DNA of 31,592 nucleotides from Immundisolibacter sp. (lineage in GTDB: Bacteria; Pseudomonadota; Gammaproteobacteria; Immundisolibacterales; Immundisolibacteraceae): NCBI RefSeq assembly GCF_041601295.1, contig NZ_JBFIII010000026.1:1-31592 (forward strand), written 5' to 3'. The translations under genes and the position numbers were made by a program. The notes under the pieces were generated by a model that was not told the DNA's origin, did no database searches, and saw only the letters and a list, made by a program, of their open reading frames with translations. How positions within the stretch are numbered: the stretch's first letter is position 1; the number at the start of each line of letters is the position of its first letter. Below are positions 15,994-24,503 of the stretch, piece after piece.

Positions 15994-17319
15994 ATGGCGG
16001 CGTGCCGCTTGTTTTGCCTGCTACTGCTGTGCCTGGTTGCCGGCGCTCACGCTCAGCCGGGTGCGCTGCCGCGACCGGCGTCGCTGGAGCCGGCGGTGCG
16101 GTTCTGGAGCCGGGTGTTCAGCGAAGTCGATACGCACGGCGGCCTGTTGCACGATGACCGCCACCTGAACGTCGTCTATGGCACCGTGCACTGGTCTGGG
16201 GAACTGGACCGCCAGCAACGCGAACGGCATGTCGAGCCGCGCCGCGCTGCCCTCCGCCAGCGCGTGCTGGCACTGGCGGATGGTAGCGCCGACCTGTCCG
16301 ATCCGCAGGTGCGTCAGGTACGCGCGCTGTGGCAGGGCGCAAGCGCCGCCGAACTGCGGGAAGCCGCCGGCCGGGTGCGCTTTCAGCTCGGTCAGGCCGA
16401 CCGCTTCGCCGCCGGCATGCGTCGCTCTGGTGCTTGGGAAGAGCACATCCGGCGAACGCTGCGCCAGTACGGTGTGCCGCAGGAAATCGGCGCCCTGCCG
16501 TACGTGGAATCGGGCTTTGATCCGATGGCCGGCTCGCACGCCGGAGCGGCTGGCTTGTGGCAGTTCATGGCCAGCACCGGGCGCGAGTATCTGCGCATAG
16601 ACCGTTACGTGGACGAACGCTACGACCCGCACACCGCCACCGTCGCCGCCGCCCGCCTGCTGCGGGGCAATTACGACGCGCTTGGCACCTGGCCATTGGC
16701 TCTGACGGCGTACAACCATGGTCGCGGTGGCATGCGCAAGGCGGTGCAACGCATGGGCACCACCGATATCGGCACGCTGATAGAACGCTACGACGGCCCC
16801 TACTTCGGGTTTGCCTCACGCAACTTCTACCCGACTTTCCTGGCTGCGCTTGAGTTGTCGTCGGCACCGGAAAAGCACTTCGGCCCCATCGTCAAGGTTG
16901 CCCCGGTGCAGGGCCACGTGGTCACCCTGCCGGCCTTCCTGCCCCTGCGGTCGGTCGAAAGTGGCCTGGGTATCGACCGCAGCGCCCTGCGGGCACTCAA
17001 TCCGGCCCTGCGCTCGACGGTATGGGACGAAACTCAGTTGTTGCCCAAGGGCTATGAGCTGCGTTTGCCGGCCGGCAGCGTCAACGCCGACACGCGCATT
17101 GCCCAGATCAGTCGTCGCGCGGGCCAGGCAGCGCCGCTGACGGAAACTCGCCATCTGGTGCGTCGCGGCGAGACGCTGAGCGGCATCGCCGCCCGTAATG
17201 GCATCAGTACCCGCCAGCTGGCGGCGCGTAATGGTCTCAAGCCCACCGCGCACCTGCGCATCGGCCAGGTACTGAAGCTGCCACCCACCCGACCAGGGGT
17301 GACGTTACGTCCCGAATGA
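15994..17319 (+). CDS. MltD-like membrane-bound lytic transglycosylase with LysM domain
   Basis: This 441-residue exported enzyme cleaves peptidoglycan between MurNAc and GlcNAc to give anhydro-muropeptides. A signal peptide (MAACRLFCLLLLCLVAGAHA) precedes the mature part; MltD is often a lipoprotein, but no clear lipobox is seen. The SLT domain has the catalytic Glu at about E172 in LPYVESGFDPMAGSHAGAAG, then GLWQFMASTGREYLR and LALTAYNHGRGGMRKAV. One good C-terminal LysM repeat starts with HLVRRGETLSGIAARNGIS (near 390) and ends QVLKLP; a weaker half-repeat lies before it. An ATG at 15961 is in frame, but 15994 gives the better signal peptide. It is monocistronic and convergent with the next gene. 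Confidence 0.9.
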   Translation: MAACRLFCLLLLCLVAGAHAQPGALPRPASLEPAVRFWSRVFSEVDTHGGLLHDDRHLNVVYGTVHWSGELDRQQRERHVEPRRAALRQRVLALADGSADLSDPQVRQVRALWQGASAAELREAAGRVRFQLGQADRFAAGMRRSGAWEEHIRRTLRQYGVPQEIGALPYVESGFDPMAGSHAGAAGLWQFMASTGREYLRIDRYVDERYDPHTATVAAARLLRGNYDALGTWPLALTAYNHGRGGMRKAVQRMGTTDIGTLIERYDGPYFGFASRNFYPTFLAALELSSAPEKHFGPIVKVAPVQGHVVTLPAFLPLRSVESGLGIDRSALRALNPALRSTVWDETQLLPKGYELRLPAGSVNADTRIAQISRRAGQAAPLTETRHLVRRGETLSGIAARNGISTRQLAARNGLKPTAHLRIGQVLKLPPTRPGVTLRPE

Positions 17320-17454
17320 TGACGACCGGCTAGCGCGCCTGCGGATGCGTGCGCATACGCAGTGTCCGGGTTGTTCAGAATTGCCGGTGAGCGCCGTCAC
17401 TCTTGTCTTCACGTGTCGACGGGCGAGGGGTCAGCTCGCCCTGGTGCACGAAAA

Positions 17455-19116
17455 CTACTCGTCGGAATGGTCCGTGTCCGAGCTCGCGTCGTCGGTGATG
17501 TCGTCCTGCGCCGGGTCGCTTGTCGCGGCGGGTGAAGTTGTCACAGGCGTTGCTGAGGAGTCGTCCGTGCTCGGCTGGGCCGCCGTCTCCACGATTTCGG
17601 CTTCTGTGCGTTCGATGCCGATGCGGAAGACCGCATAGCCTGGGCGCACCATCTGATTCACCGCCATGCCGATGACGCGCCCGGCCTGGGGTGCGATGAC
17701 CTGGCTGCGGCTGTTGCTGATAGGGTCGGTAACGGCGCCCAGTGATTGCCCGGCGCTGACACTGTCTCCGAGCTGAACCGCGGCCATCAGGATGCCACCC
17801 CGGCTGGCCCGTACCCAGACGGACTCGTAGTAGACCGGTTGCGGGTCGCGCCAACGCCAGGATTTCTTCACCATGCGCAGGTGGGCCATCAGGCTCTTTA
17901 CAGCCTTGGCGCCGTGACGGACCTCATCGGGCTGCAGGCGCATCGGTTCCCCGGCTTCCAGCACCACGGCGGGAATACCCGCATCGGTCGCGGCCCGACG
18001 CAGGGTGCCGATCGCGCCCTTGTCATCGAGAACCGCGGTGGCGCCAAAGCCATGAGTCAGATGAACCACCTTTTTCTTGCTCAGATCGGCGCGCAGCTGG
18101 GGCAGGTTGGTGCGGTGGAAGGAGCCGGTGTGCAAATCCACCAGCGCATCGCAGTGCTCAATGACGCTGGTAAAGAACGAGTGGGCAATACGCGCCGCCG
18201 AACTACCGTCGACGATGCCGGGGAAATACCGGTTCAGATCGCGGCGGTCCGCCAGGTAGCGATAACTGCGCTCGAAGCCATGCAGGTTGGTGATGGGTAC
18301 GACCACCAGGGTTCCGGCCAGACTCTTGGGCTTGGTCCGGTAGAACACCCGCCGGGCGATTTCCACGCCGTTGATTTCGTCGCCATGGATAGCCGCCGTG
18401 ACACACAGTACCTTGCCAGGCTTGCTGCCATGGGCGACCAGAACCTGAGCCGCGCTTTCGACACCCGAGTAGTGCTGGTTGGCGAACCAGGACAGCTGGC
18501 GCACCTCGCCGGGAGGCACTTCCGAACCGAGCAGCTTGAAAGGCTCCACGGGGGTGACGGTGGGAAAGTCCCGAGTTGGGGCCTTTTTTTTGGTTGCGGC
18601 AGGTGCCGGCGGATCGCCGATAGGCGGTAGACCGACATCGTTCGCCCTCGTGGGCCGGGTATCGGCTGACGATGACCGCTTCGAAGCGGCGTCATCGTCC
18701 ATGGCGCCTGATTCAGCTGCGGAGGAAGACTTCGGCGCTGCGGTCGCTTGCGCCGCCGTGCGGCTGGGTTTTTCGGCTGTTGTGCCGGCGCGCGGTTCTG
18801 GGGCTGGGGCTGGCGTGACCGCCGACGCGGCGGACGGCCGTTTGTTGGCGGCTGAATCTGCAAGGTCGCTGGACGGCGGCGCGGTGATCCCTACCGGCGG
18901 GGCGGCTTGCTCAGCGGAATCTTCATCCGCCGTTTCCGTGGCAACAGCAGCGTGGCTGAACCAGGCCGCAGCAACTACAAGCGCCGCGACCGGCACCCAC
19001 CAATACGAACCCGTTCCGGGGAGGACGCGCGTTAAAAACGGCGTTGAGGTTTTTTTTACAGCGTCTGTTTCCGGCATAGCCATCGCGTTCAGTTTCAGTG
19101 TCAATCCCTTTGCCAT
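17455..19116 (-). CDS. Membrane-anchored succinylglutamate desuccinylase/aspartoacylase-family (M14-like) protein
   Basis: This 553-residue protein has three parts. The N-terminus has a single membrane helix (about residues 40-58). A low-complexity linker of about 120 residues rich in Ala, Ser, Thr and Pro follows. The zinc-hydrolase domain starts near residue 195, with zinc ligands H244 and E247 in AAIHGDEINGVEIARR, a third His at about 329 in LVDLHTGSFHRTN, and a catalytic Glu in VVLEAGE near 387-390. A biotinyl-like beta segment (VWVRASRGGILMAAV to VIAPQAGRVIG) follows, as in other AstE/AspA proteins. The last 40 residues are very acidic. Neither start candidate has a good ribosome-binding site. 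It probably acts outside the inner membrane on an amide bond; substrate unknown. Confidence 0.83.
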   Translation of the reverse strand: MAKGLTLKLNAMAMPETDAVKKTSTPFLTRVLPGTGSYWWVPVAALVVAAAWFSHAAVATETADEDSAEQAAPPVGITAPPSSDLADSAANKRPSAASAVTPAPAPEPRAGTTAEKPSRTAAQATAAPKSSSAAESGAMDDDAASKRSSSADTRPTRANDVGLPPIGDPPAPAATKKKAPTRDFPTVTPVEPFKLLGSEVPPGEVRQLSWFANQHYSGVESAAQVLVAHGSKPGKVLCVTAAIHGDEINGVEIARRVFYRTKPKSLAGTLVVVPITNLHGFERSYRYLADRRDLNRYFPGIVDGSSAARIAHSFFTSVIEHCDALVDLHTGSFHRTNLPQLRADLSKKKVVHLTHGFGATAVLDDKGAIGTLRRAATDAGIPAVVLEAGEPMRLQPDEVRHGAKAVKSLMAHLRMVKKSWRWRDPQPVYYESVWVRASRGGILMAAVQLGDSVSAGQSLGAVTDPISNSRSQVIAPQAGRVIGMAVNQMVRPGYAVFRIGIERTEAEIVETAAQPSTDDSSATPVTTSPAATSDPAQDDITDDASSDTDHSDE

Positions 19117-19473
19117 GTAAAAAAGTGGATCGGCGGTTCATGCTCTGGGCGCTGGCGGGTGCGACAACACGCGTGGTCGGCTGTGCAGATCGCCCAGCCG
19201 TCCGCACGCGGTTACAGGCTTCCCATGCCGATTGCGGTGCCCCGGGACCGGGCCACGTCGCTGGCGGGCTTGGCGGATTTTGCTGGCATCACCGCTGTCA
19301 TAAATACTAGCGGCGATCTGGTCGATGATCTTGAACGCGGTGCACGATCCGCGTCGGCACAGCTTAACGCGGGCGGGTTTGGGTCACCAGCATCGGGTGG
19401 CGCTCAGCGTGCTGCGTGAGTGTGTCATCGCAAGCTTATTTTGCACCCGGCTGCGCCAGCCGATCGATGTAAT
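19117..19473. other. 357-base gap without a recognisable gene
   Basis: This stretch lies between the start of the M14-like gene and the end of the DUF2007 gene, both leftward. It should contain the promoter of the M14-like gene. Short open frames exist on the plus strand (for example 19225-19419), but their products match nothing I know and they lack ribosome-binding sites, so I do not call them. No convincing terminator, repeat or RNA gene is visible. Confidence 0.4.
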
Positions 19474-19908
19474 CTAATCTTTCCATCGCAAACCGCAGCT
19501 CAGGCACGTGTGATTGCTCTGCCGCATCGGGAAGATTATTCCCAGGCCAAGCGTAAAAATAACAAGCAGCAAATAACTTAAAGGCAGGGTGCTCTCGAAT
19601 TCTTCTGACCCGCATCTAGGGCATGCTTTGTGCTCGATCTGCGGGAACTCCTGTTTCAAATCCTGCTCATATGCCCCGGCGATGTGCGCTGTGAGGATTT
19701 TTTTGGCCCCGTCGGCGTTGTGGTGGGCTACCTGAACCTTGACTCCGCCCAAGGCATCCGAAAGCGGCCAGTTCGCCCAGATGTAGTGCTCGTTAAGAAT
19801 ATGGGCCGAAATCCCCTCGGCCTCGAGGCGTCCTTTCGCCAGATGCGCGTCGAGCGGGTTGGTAAAGACACCCACGGTTACGAATTCTGGAACCGGAGGC
19901 AGTGTCAT
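19474..19908 (-). CDS. DUF2007-domain protein with a membrane-interrupted zinc ribbon
   Basis: This is a 144-residue protein. Residues 8-75 match the DUF2007 (putative signal-transducing) pattern: FVTVGVFTNPLDAHLAKGRLEAEGI, then ILNEHYIWANWPLSDALGGVKVQV. The C-terminal part has two CxxC pairs (CPRCG and CLSCG) typical of a zinc ribbon, but about 25 mostly hydrophobic residues (LPLSYLLLVIFTLGLGIIFP) lie between them and look like a membrane helix or hairpin. Function unknown. The ATG at 19908 overlaps the stop of the Rieske remnant (ATGA), so the gene may be translated by coupling to a broken upstream gene. No aromatic role is implied by sequence. Confidence 0.72.
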   Translation of the reverse strand: MTLPPVPEFVTVGVFTNPLDAHLAKGRLEAEGISAHILNEHYIWANWPLSDALGGVKVQVAHHNADGAKKILTAHIAGAYEQDLKQEFPQIEHKACPRCGSEEFESTLPLSYLLLVIFTLGLGIIFPMRQSNHTCLSCGLRWKD

Positions 19909-20342
19909 CCCGGCGCCAGTGGTATCAGCGCCGCCGGGTCGCGGGCGGTCTGGGGCCAGATAAACACATTCAGGTTCCTGTGCAGCACCACCGGCTGGTA
20001 GAGCAGGATATTGTGGTTGGCAAGCGTCCAGCCGTGGTAGCTGCAGGTAAAACGCTGCGCGTTGCCGGAATCAGCGTGGCACACGGTATTGCCGCGAGGC
20101 CGGCGGGAATCGGCGACGGCGCCCGCTGGGCTGTGGTCCTGACCAATGACGATGACGGCGTCTTCGCCCATGCGGGTGGTGATGTAGTTACCGGGGTTCG
20201 GGATTGGCGATTCATGGGTCAGGAACCGCCAGCAGCGCGCGAAGATGTGCTGCAATTCCTGCTGGTAGATGGTCTCGTTCCAGAAAATAGTGCGGTGCTG
20301 CCGTGCGCCGTCTTCGAGAATTAACCCATAGGGTGAATGCAT
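19905..20342 (-). pseudogene. Remnant of a Rieske oxygenase alpha subunit (truncated, cluster motif damaged)
   Basis: The frame reads like the start of a ring-hydroxylating oxygenase: YQQELQHIFARCWRFLTHES, then YITTRMGEDAVIVIGQD, and the second Rieske half CHADSGNAQRFTCSYHGWT. The first cluster motif, expected as Cys-Arg-His-Arg-Gly, reads Ser-Arg-Arg-Pro-Arg-Gly, so the first Cys and His ligands are gone, with one extra residue. The protein stops after 145 residues instead of about 430, and the sequence after the Rieske half does not continue as a normal oxygenase, suggesting an internal deletion. The catalytic iron domain is missing. It is divergent from the intact Rieske gene at 20521. A sequencing frameshift pair could explain the damaged motif but not the missing domain. 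Confidence 0.75.
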
Positions 20343-20520
20343 GGGGCTGCCGCGGGGGTGGCCTGGTCCAGTAGACCATTCTGTCCCAAACGGCAATACA
20401 AGTCTGAACCGGCCCCCGGTCGACCTCAGGTATCGCGCTCCCGTCACGGCCGACCGAGAATGCACAGGCGTGTTCGGAAGACCGGGCCGGTCGTATGGGT
20501 CTTGATGCGGAGATAGCGAC

Positions 20521-21819
20521 ATGAATCGGGAAGAAAACGATTTGCTCACCCGAACCGATACGGGCACTGCGATGGGCGCCCTGTTCCGCCGCTACTGGTT
20601 ACCAGCGCTCACCGTGGAGGAGTTGCCGGAGCCGGACTGCCCGCCGGTACGAACGCCCTTGCTGGGCGAGCGCCTGGTCGCGTTTCGCGACAGCGACGGT
20701 CGGGTCGGCCTGCTTGAGGAAGCCTGTCCTCACCGGCAGGCATCGCTCTACTTCGGCCGCAATGAAGCCTCCGGTATCCGCTGCGCCTACCACGGCTGGA
20801 AGTTCGACCGGCAAGGACGCTGCCTCGATATTCCGTCGGAACCGTCGGCGAGCGGTTTTCGCGACGCTATCCGGGTCAAATCCTATCCGACGGTCGAGCG
20901 CGGCGGCGTGATCTGGGCCTATCTCGGGGCGCCACAGCAACAACCACCGCCACCGGAGTTCGAGTGGGCAACCCTGCCCACGAGTCATCTGTTCGTGTCC
21001 AAACGTCTGCAGGAGTGCAACTACCTGCAGGTGATGGAAGGCGGACTGGATTCGAGTCATCTGTCCTTCCTGCACCGGGGGACCATCGGTTCCGATCCGG
21101 TCATCGGCATGGGTGGGTCAGGCACTGATTCGCGCATTCTGAAGATCATCGCTGGTGATCCGAATCCGCGCTACGAGACCGCCGAAACAGACGGCGGATT
21201 GCTCCTGGGCGCTCGCCGCATTGCGGACCATGGACTCTACTACTGGCGCGTCACCCAGTTTCTGATGCCCTGCTTCAACATCATCGCGCCGACTGGCGAC
21301 CTGTCGCTGAATGCCCAGGCCTGGGTACCTCTCGACGACCACAACTGCTGGTCATGGGCGGTTAACTACCACGTGGACAAACCCCTGTCCGAGGCCGAGC
21401 GGGAGGCCATGCGTCGCGGCGGCGGGCTGCATGTGGAGTTTGTGCCTGGCACCCATCAGGGCCGCGCCAACCGGAGCAACGACTACCAGCAGGACCGTGC
21501 AGCGCAAGGCCGCGGCGACAGCTTCACCGGCATTCCGAGCTTCGCGATGCAGGACACCGCCGTCCAGGAGAGCCAGGGACGCATCGCCGACCGGACGCTG
21601 GAGAACCTGGTGTCGAGCGACAACGGCATTATCGTGACCCGACGCTTGCTGGCCAGGGCGGCGCGTAGCAGCCTGGCGGGCGGACCGGTCCCCGGGCTCG
21701 AACCCGCCAGTCAGGCGGTGCGGGCGGCGTCAATCTTTGCCGCCGAAGACCGCCTGGACCAGGTGCCCAGGGATTCGATGCAGCCGCTGCCTCGGCACGC
21801 CAGGGCGTGGGGGGTTTGA
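20521..21819 (+). CDS. Rieske oxygenase alpha subunit (phthalate 4,5-dioxygenase-like)
   Basis: This 432-residue oxygenase has Rieske ligands C69, H71, C88 and H91 (CPHRQ and CAYHGWKFD). The iron site VMEGGLDSSHLSFLHRG at about 172-187 has the bridging D177 and ligands H180 and H185. The opening ENDLLTRTDTGTAMGALFRRYW is the phthalate-dioxygenase/Pht3 style N-terminus, and the same opening is seen in the gene at 31300. This group uses a single oxygenase subunit with a separate ferredoxin-reductase and includes phthalate dioxygenases and O-demethylases. GGAG lies nine bases before the ATG. It is divergent from the broken Rieske gene and converges on the DsbA-like gene. No reductase gene is nearby. 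Confidence 0.92.
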   Translation: MNREENDLLTRTDTGTAMGALFRRYWLPALTVEELPEPDCPPVRTPLLGERLVAFRDSDGRVGLLEEACPHRQASLYFGRNEASGIRCAYHGWKFDRQGRCLDIPSEPSASGFRDAIRVKSYPTVERGGVIWAYLGAPQQQPPPPEFEWATLPTSHLFVSKRLQECNYLQVMEGGLDSSHLSFLHRGTIGSDPVIGMGGSGTDSRILKIIAGDPNPRYETAETDGGLLLGARRIADHGLYYWRVTQFLMPCFNIIAPTGDLSLNAQAWVPLDDHNCWSWAVNYHVDKPLSEAEREAMRRGGGLHVEFVPGTHQGRANRSNDYQQDRAAQGRGDSFTGIPSFAMQDTAVQESQGRIADRTLENLVSSDNGIIVTRRLLARAARSSLAGGPVPGLEPASQAVRAASIFAAEDRLDQVPRDSMQPLPRHARAWGV

Positions 21820-21859
21820 ATTCAGGCCGGCCGCGGCCGGCAACCCCGACCCGACCGGG

Positions 21860-22552
21860 CTAGGCCCGGCCCACCTTGCGCCCGAAGCGGATATCGTTGA
21901 AAAACACTTCCAGCCGCTCGGTCGTGATGCGGTGGCCGAAGGTCGACCAGTACTCCCCATGGCACTGGTGCTTGCCGTTGGCGATCAGCGTCGGTGCACG
22001 CAAGATGCCGTAGCCCTTGGCGGTTTCCATGTCGCGAAAAATCTCCGCGTCCCGCGCGGTCGTGTCCTCGAAGTCCTTGCGCCAGCGCGCCACGTCCAGG
22101 CCCACGTCCCCGGCGCATCGTGCGAGTACCTCCGGATCAGCGGTGTCGATGCATTCGGTCAGATGCGCTTTTTGCGCCCGATCGAAAAAGTCCCAATGGG
22201 CGGCCTGGCCGCCCTGCTTTTCCGCCGCCTTGCAGCCGCGCTGGCTGGGCATGGAATAGGGGTAGTCGAAGGTTCGGGTCATCATCAGCCGGTAGTCGAT
22301 GCGCGGATCGTTCTCGACGTCATGCGCGTCCTTCCAGTGCTGTCCGCATATCTCGGCTCTGGCCGCATCCTTGCTCGGAAAGATCTTGGTCATCAGGGTG
22401 GGATCGGTCGCCAGCGGCCACGAGCGGTGCGTCACCTCGATGTCGGGCTGCGTTGCCACCAGCGCGCGCAGGCGCTGCGAGGCGTGGAAGCACCAGCAGG
22501 ACATCACGTCGTGAAAGAATTCCACCTGAATTTTCGGATCGTTGTTTGCCAT
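21860..22552 (-). CDS. DsbA-family (FrnE-like) thioredoxin-fold protein
   Basis: This 230-residue protein has a thioredoxin fold with a helical insertion, like FrnE or 2-hydroxychromene-2-carboxylate isomerase. Strand 1 and the active site read VEFFHDVMSCWCFHASQRL at about residues 10-28. The usual D-x-x-C-P-W-C is here D-V-M-S-C-W-C, so the first Cys position holds Ser and a Cys takes the Pro position. A cis-Pro region, GILRAPTLIANGK, lies near the C-terminus. The chosen ATG at 22552 has an AGGAGGAG ribosome-binding site. It follows the crotonase gene after 34 bases, probably in one operon. It could be a thiol oxidoreductase or a glutathione-dependent isomerase of an aromatic pathway. Confidence 0.83.
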   Translation of the reverse strand: MANNDPKIQVEFFHDVMSCWCFHASQRLRALVATQPDIEVTHRSWPLATDPTLMTKIFPSKDAARAEICGQHWKDAHDVENDPRIDYRLMMTRTFDYPYSMPSQRGCKAAEKQGGQAAHWDFFDRAQKAHLTECIDTADPEVLARCAGDVGLDVARWRKDFEDTTARDAEIFRDMETAKGYGILRAPTLIANGKHQCHGEYWSTFGHRITTERLEVFFNDIRFGRKVGRA

Positions 22553-22586
22553 TGGATTATCTCCTCCTGATCGTTGTTCCCTATTG

Positions 22587-23369
22587 CTAACTATTGCCCC
22601 ACGTGGGTTTGCGCCTCTGTTCAAAAGCCGCCAGCCCCTCGCGCAGATCGTCGCTCGCCAACACTTTTTTCCATATCTGCCGGGCCGCCGCGGGCCAGGC
22701 CTCGCGCGGATTGTGCAGGGTGAATTTCATGCCCTGTTCAGCCCCGGCGGTGGCGAGTGGAGCATTCTTGGCTATGCGGGCGGCAAGCGCCAGGGCCGCC
22801 TGCATCAGCTGTGCATCGGGCACCACCTGATTCAGAAAGCCGATGTCCAGCATATGGCTGGCTGGATAGGGGTCGGCTGTGAGGCTCATCTCTAGCGCCC
22901 GGCGGTAGCCCACGGTTTTCCAAAGGTCGAAGTAAGAGAAGTTGGGCACGCCGACGGCCGCCTCCGGCATGCCGAATTTGGCCGACTCGATCGCGACTAT
23001 CAGCGAACAGGAATGGGCCAGCCCCAGACCGCCGCCCATGCAGAAGCCGTTGACGGCTGCGATCAGCGGCTTGCGCTCCCCTTCTATCGCCTCGAACAGC
23101 GGTTGCAGGTGGTCGATGGCACCGACCCAGTCGCCGCCATCCGCGCTGCCGACGCGCATGTTCTCCAGATCGGCACCCGCACAAAAAGCCTTGCCAGTGC
23201 CGGTCAGAATGCCCACCCAGGCGTCCTGATCGGCGTCGAAGCGACGCAAGCCGTCAACGAGGGCGCCCGCGAGACCGGCGTTCAGCGCGTTCATTTTCTC
23301 GGGCCGATTCATGGTCAGAATCGCGATGTGATCTGCCCGCAGTTCGTAATTAAGCAGTCCGTCGGTCAT
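22587..23369 (-). CDS. Enoyl-CoA hydratase/isomerase (crotonase) family protein
   Basis: This 260-residue crotonase acts on CoA thioesters. Family features are ILTMNRPEKMNALNAG near residues 16-31, KAFCAGADLENM (first oxyanion-hole strand), NGFCMGGGLGLAHSC (second oxyanion-hole Gly) and KFGMPEAAVGV with one catalytic Glu. The other Glu of classical hydratases (GGGCE) is Gly here (GGGLG), so this is unlikely to be a standard hydratase; isomerase, thioesterase or lyase activity is possible. The ATG at 23369 has GGGAG nine bases upstream; an in-frame TTG 15 bases earlier is less likely. It probably forms an operon with the DsbA-like gene. Confidence 0.88.
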   Translation of the reverse strand: MTDGLLNYELRADHIAILTMNRPEKMNALNAGLAGALVDGLRRFDADQDAWVGILTGTGKAFCAGADLENMRVGSADGGDWVGAIDHLQPLFEAIEGERKPLIAAVNGFCMGGGLGLAHSCSLIVAIESAKFGMPEAAVGVPNFSYFDLWKTVGYRRALEMSLTADPYPASHMLDIGFLNQVVPDAQLMQAALALAARIAKNAPLATAGAEQGMKFTLHNPREAWPAAARQIWKKVLASDDLREGLAAFEQRRKPTWGNS

Positions 23370-23660
23370 TGCCACTTCTCCCAAAATATGTATCCGGAAC
23401 CTGGCACAGCACTGGCTGTAGATCGGCTACGCCCAGTTTAATAGGCATGCGCAGGTTCGCAGCCGGCCAATCATGGCTGCACCCACTCCGAACGCTTCGG
23501 AATTCCCGTACTGCCGAGGCATTTGGCGGCACTGTGGCCCGCAATTACCGGATATGAAAGTTCTAGCGAACCTTGCGTGCCAGGACCTGCAGGACGGCAG
23601 GAGCAAGGAAAACCGGGCGGGTAAACGATGCGTCCCTTTTGGATGCGTGGTGCCCTCCAA
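23370..23660. other. 291-base gap upstream of the crotonase gene
   Basis: Both flanking genes (thiD and the crotonase) read leftward, so this gap should hold a terminator for thiD and a promoter for the crotonase operon. The minus strand has a CATATT-type hexamer just upstream of the crotonase ribosome-binding site and a TATTAA stretch near 23440, neither with a convincing partner. Short frames within it are not supported. Confidence 0.3.
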
Positions 23661-24461
23661 TCAGCCCCACCAGGCGTGAAAATGCTGCACCGGTCCGTGG
23701 CCATGGCCGACGTCGAGTGTGTCGGCAGCGGCAATGGCGGCAGTGAGATAGACCTTGGCTTGCGTTACTGCCTGCGGCATGGCGAGGCCGTGCGCGAGGC
23801 CCGCCGTGATAGCCGCGGACAAGGTGCAACCGGTGCCGTGCGTATTGCCGCTCGCAATGCGCGGTGCCGGTAACTCCAGAAACTCCCGGCCGTCATACAG
23901 CAGGTCGGTGCAATCGTCGCCCGGCAGGTGGCCACCTTTGACCAGCACCCACCGGGGGCCGAGCGCCTGCAGCGCCCGCGCTGCCTGGCGCATGCCAGGC
24001 AGGTCGCAGGGCGGCGGACGACCCAGCAGCGCACCTGCTTCCGGCAGGTTGGGCGTAATCAGGGTTGCCAGGGGGAGCAGCTCGCGCCGCAGTGTGTCCA
24101 GAGCCTGCGGCAGCAGCAAGGCGTCGCCGCTTGTGGCCAGCATTACCGGATCGAGTACCACATGCCGCGGCTCCCATCGGTGCAGACGGGTGGCCACCGC
24201 AGCCACGATCGGGGCATCGCCCAGCATGCCGAGTTTGACCGCGTCGACGCGAATGTCGGCGAACACGGCGTCGATCTGCGCCGCTACGAAATCGGGCTCC
24301 AGGCGGCGCACAGCCGTGACGCCGCGGGTGTTCTGGGCCGTCAGGCCACTGATCACGGCCATGCCATAGGCCCCCAGCGCCGAGAACGTCTTTAAATCGG
24401 CTTGGATGCCGGCCCCACCAGAAGGGTCCGATCCGGCCACGGTCAGAACATTAGGGATCAT
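23661..24461 (-). CDS. thiD: Hydroxymethylpyrimidine/phosphomethylpyrimidine kinase
   Basis: ThiD phosphorylates HMP and HMP-phosphate in thiamine synthesis. The 266-residue ribokinase-fold protein starts MIPNVLTVAGSDPSGGAGIQ, the family hallmark for pyrimidine binding, and continues with LKTFSALGAYGMAVISGLTAQN and VDAVKLGML. The late SGNTHGTGCTLSAAI supplies the anion hole and catalytic Asp/Cys position. The ATG at 24461 was chosen over an upstream frame extension because homology starts there. It stands alone, divergent from the small PCP_red-like gene. No TPP riboswitch is visible in the 96-base upstream region. Confidence 0.95.
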   Translation of the reverse strand: MIPNVLTVAGSDPSGGAGIQADLKTFSALGAYGMAVISGLTAQNTRGVTAVRRLEPDFVAAQIDAVFADIRVDAVKLGMLGDAPIVAAVATRLHRWEPRHVVLDPVMLATSGDALLLPQALDTLRRELLPLATLITPNLPEAGALLGRPPPCDLPGMRQAARALQALGPRWVLVKGGHLPGDDCTDLLYDGREFLELPAPRIASGNTHGTGCTLSAAITAGLAHGLAMPQAVTQAKVYLTAAIAAADTLDVGHGHGPVQHFHAWWG

Positions 24462-24503
24462 CACAAGGTTTGCCAGTGTCCAGAAAAGGCGCCACAATCG
24501 ATT

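Noticed and set aside
19225..19419. Small plus-strand frame in the gap between the M14-like and DUF2007 genes
   Set aside because: No ribosome-binding site, no recognisable domain and low-complexity composition.
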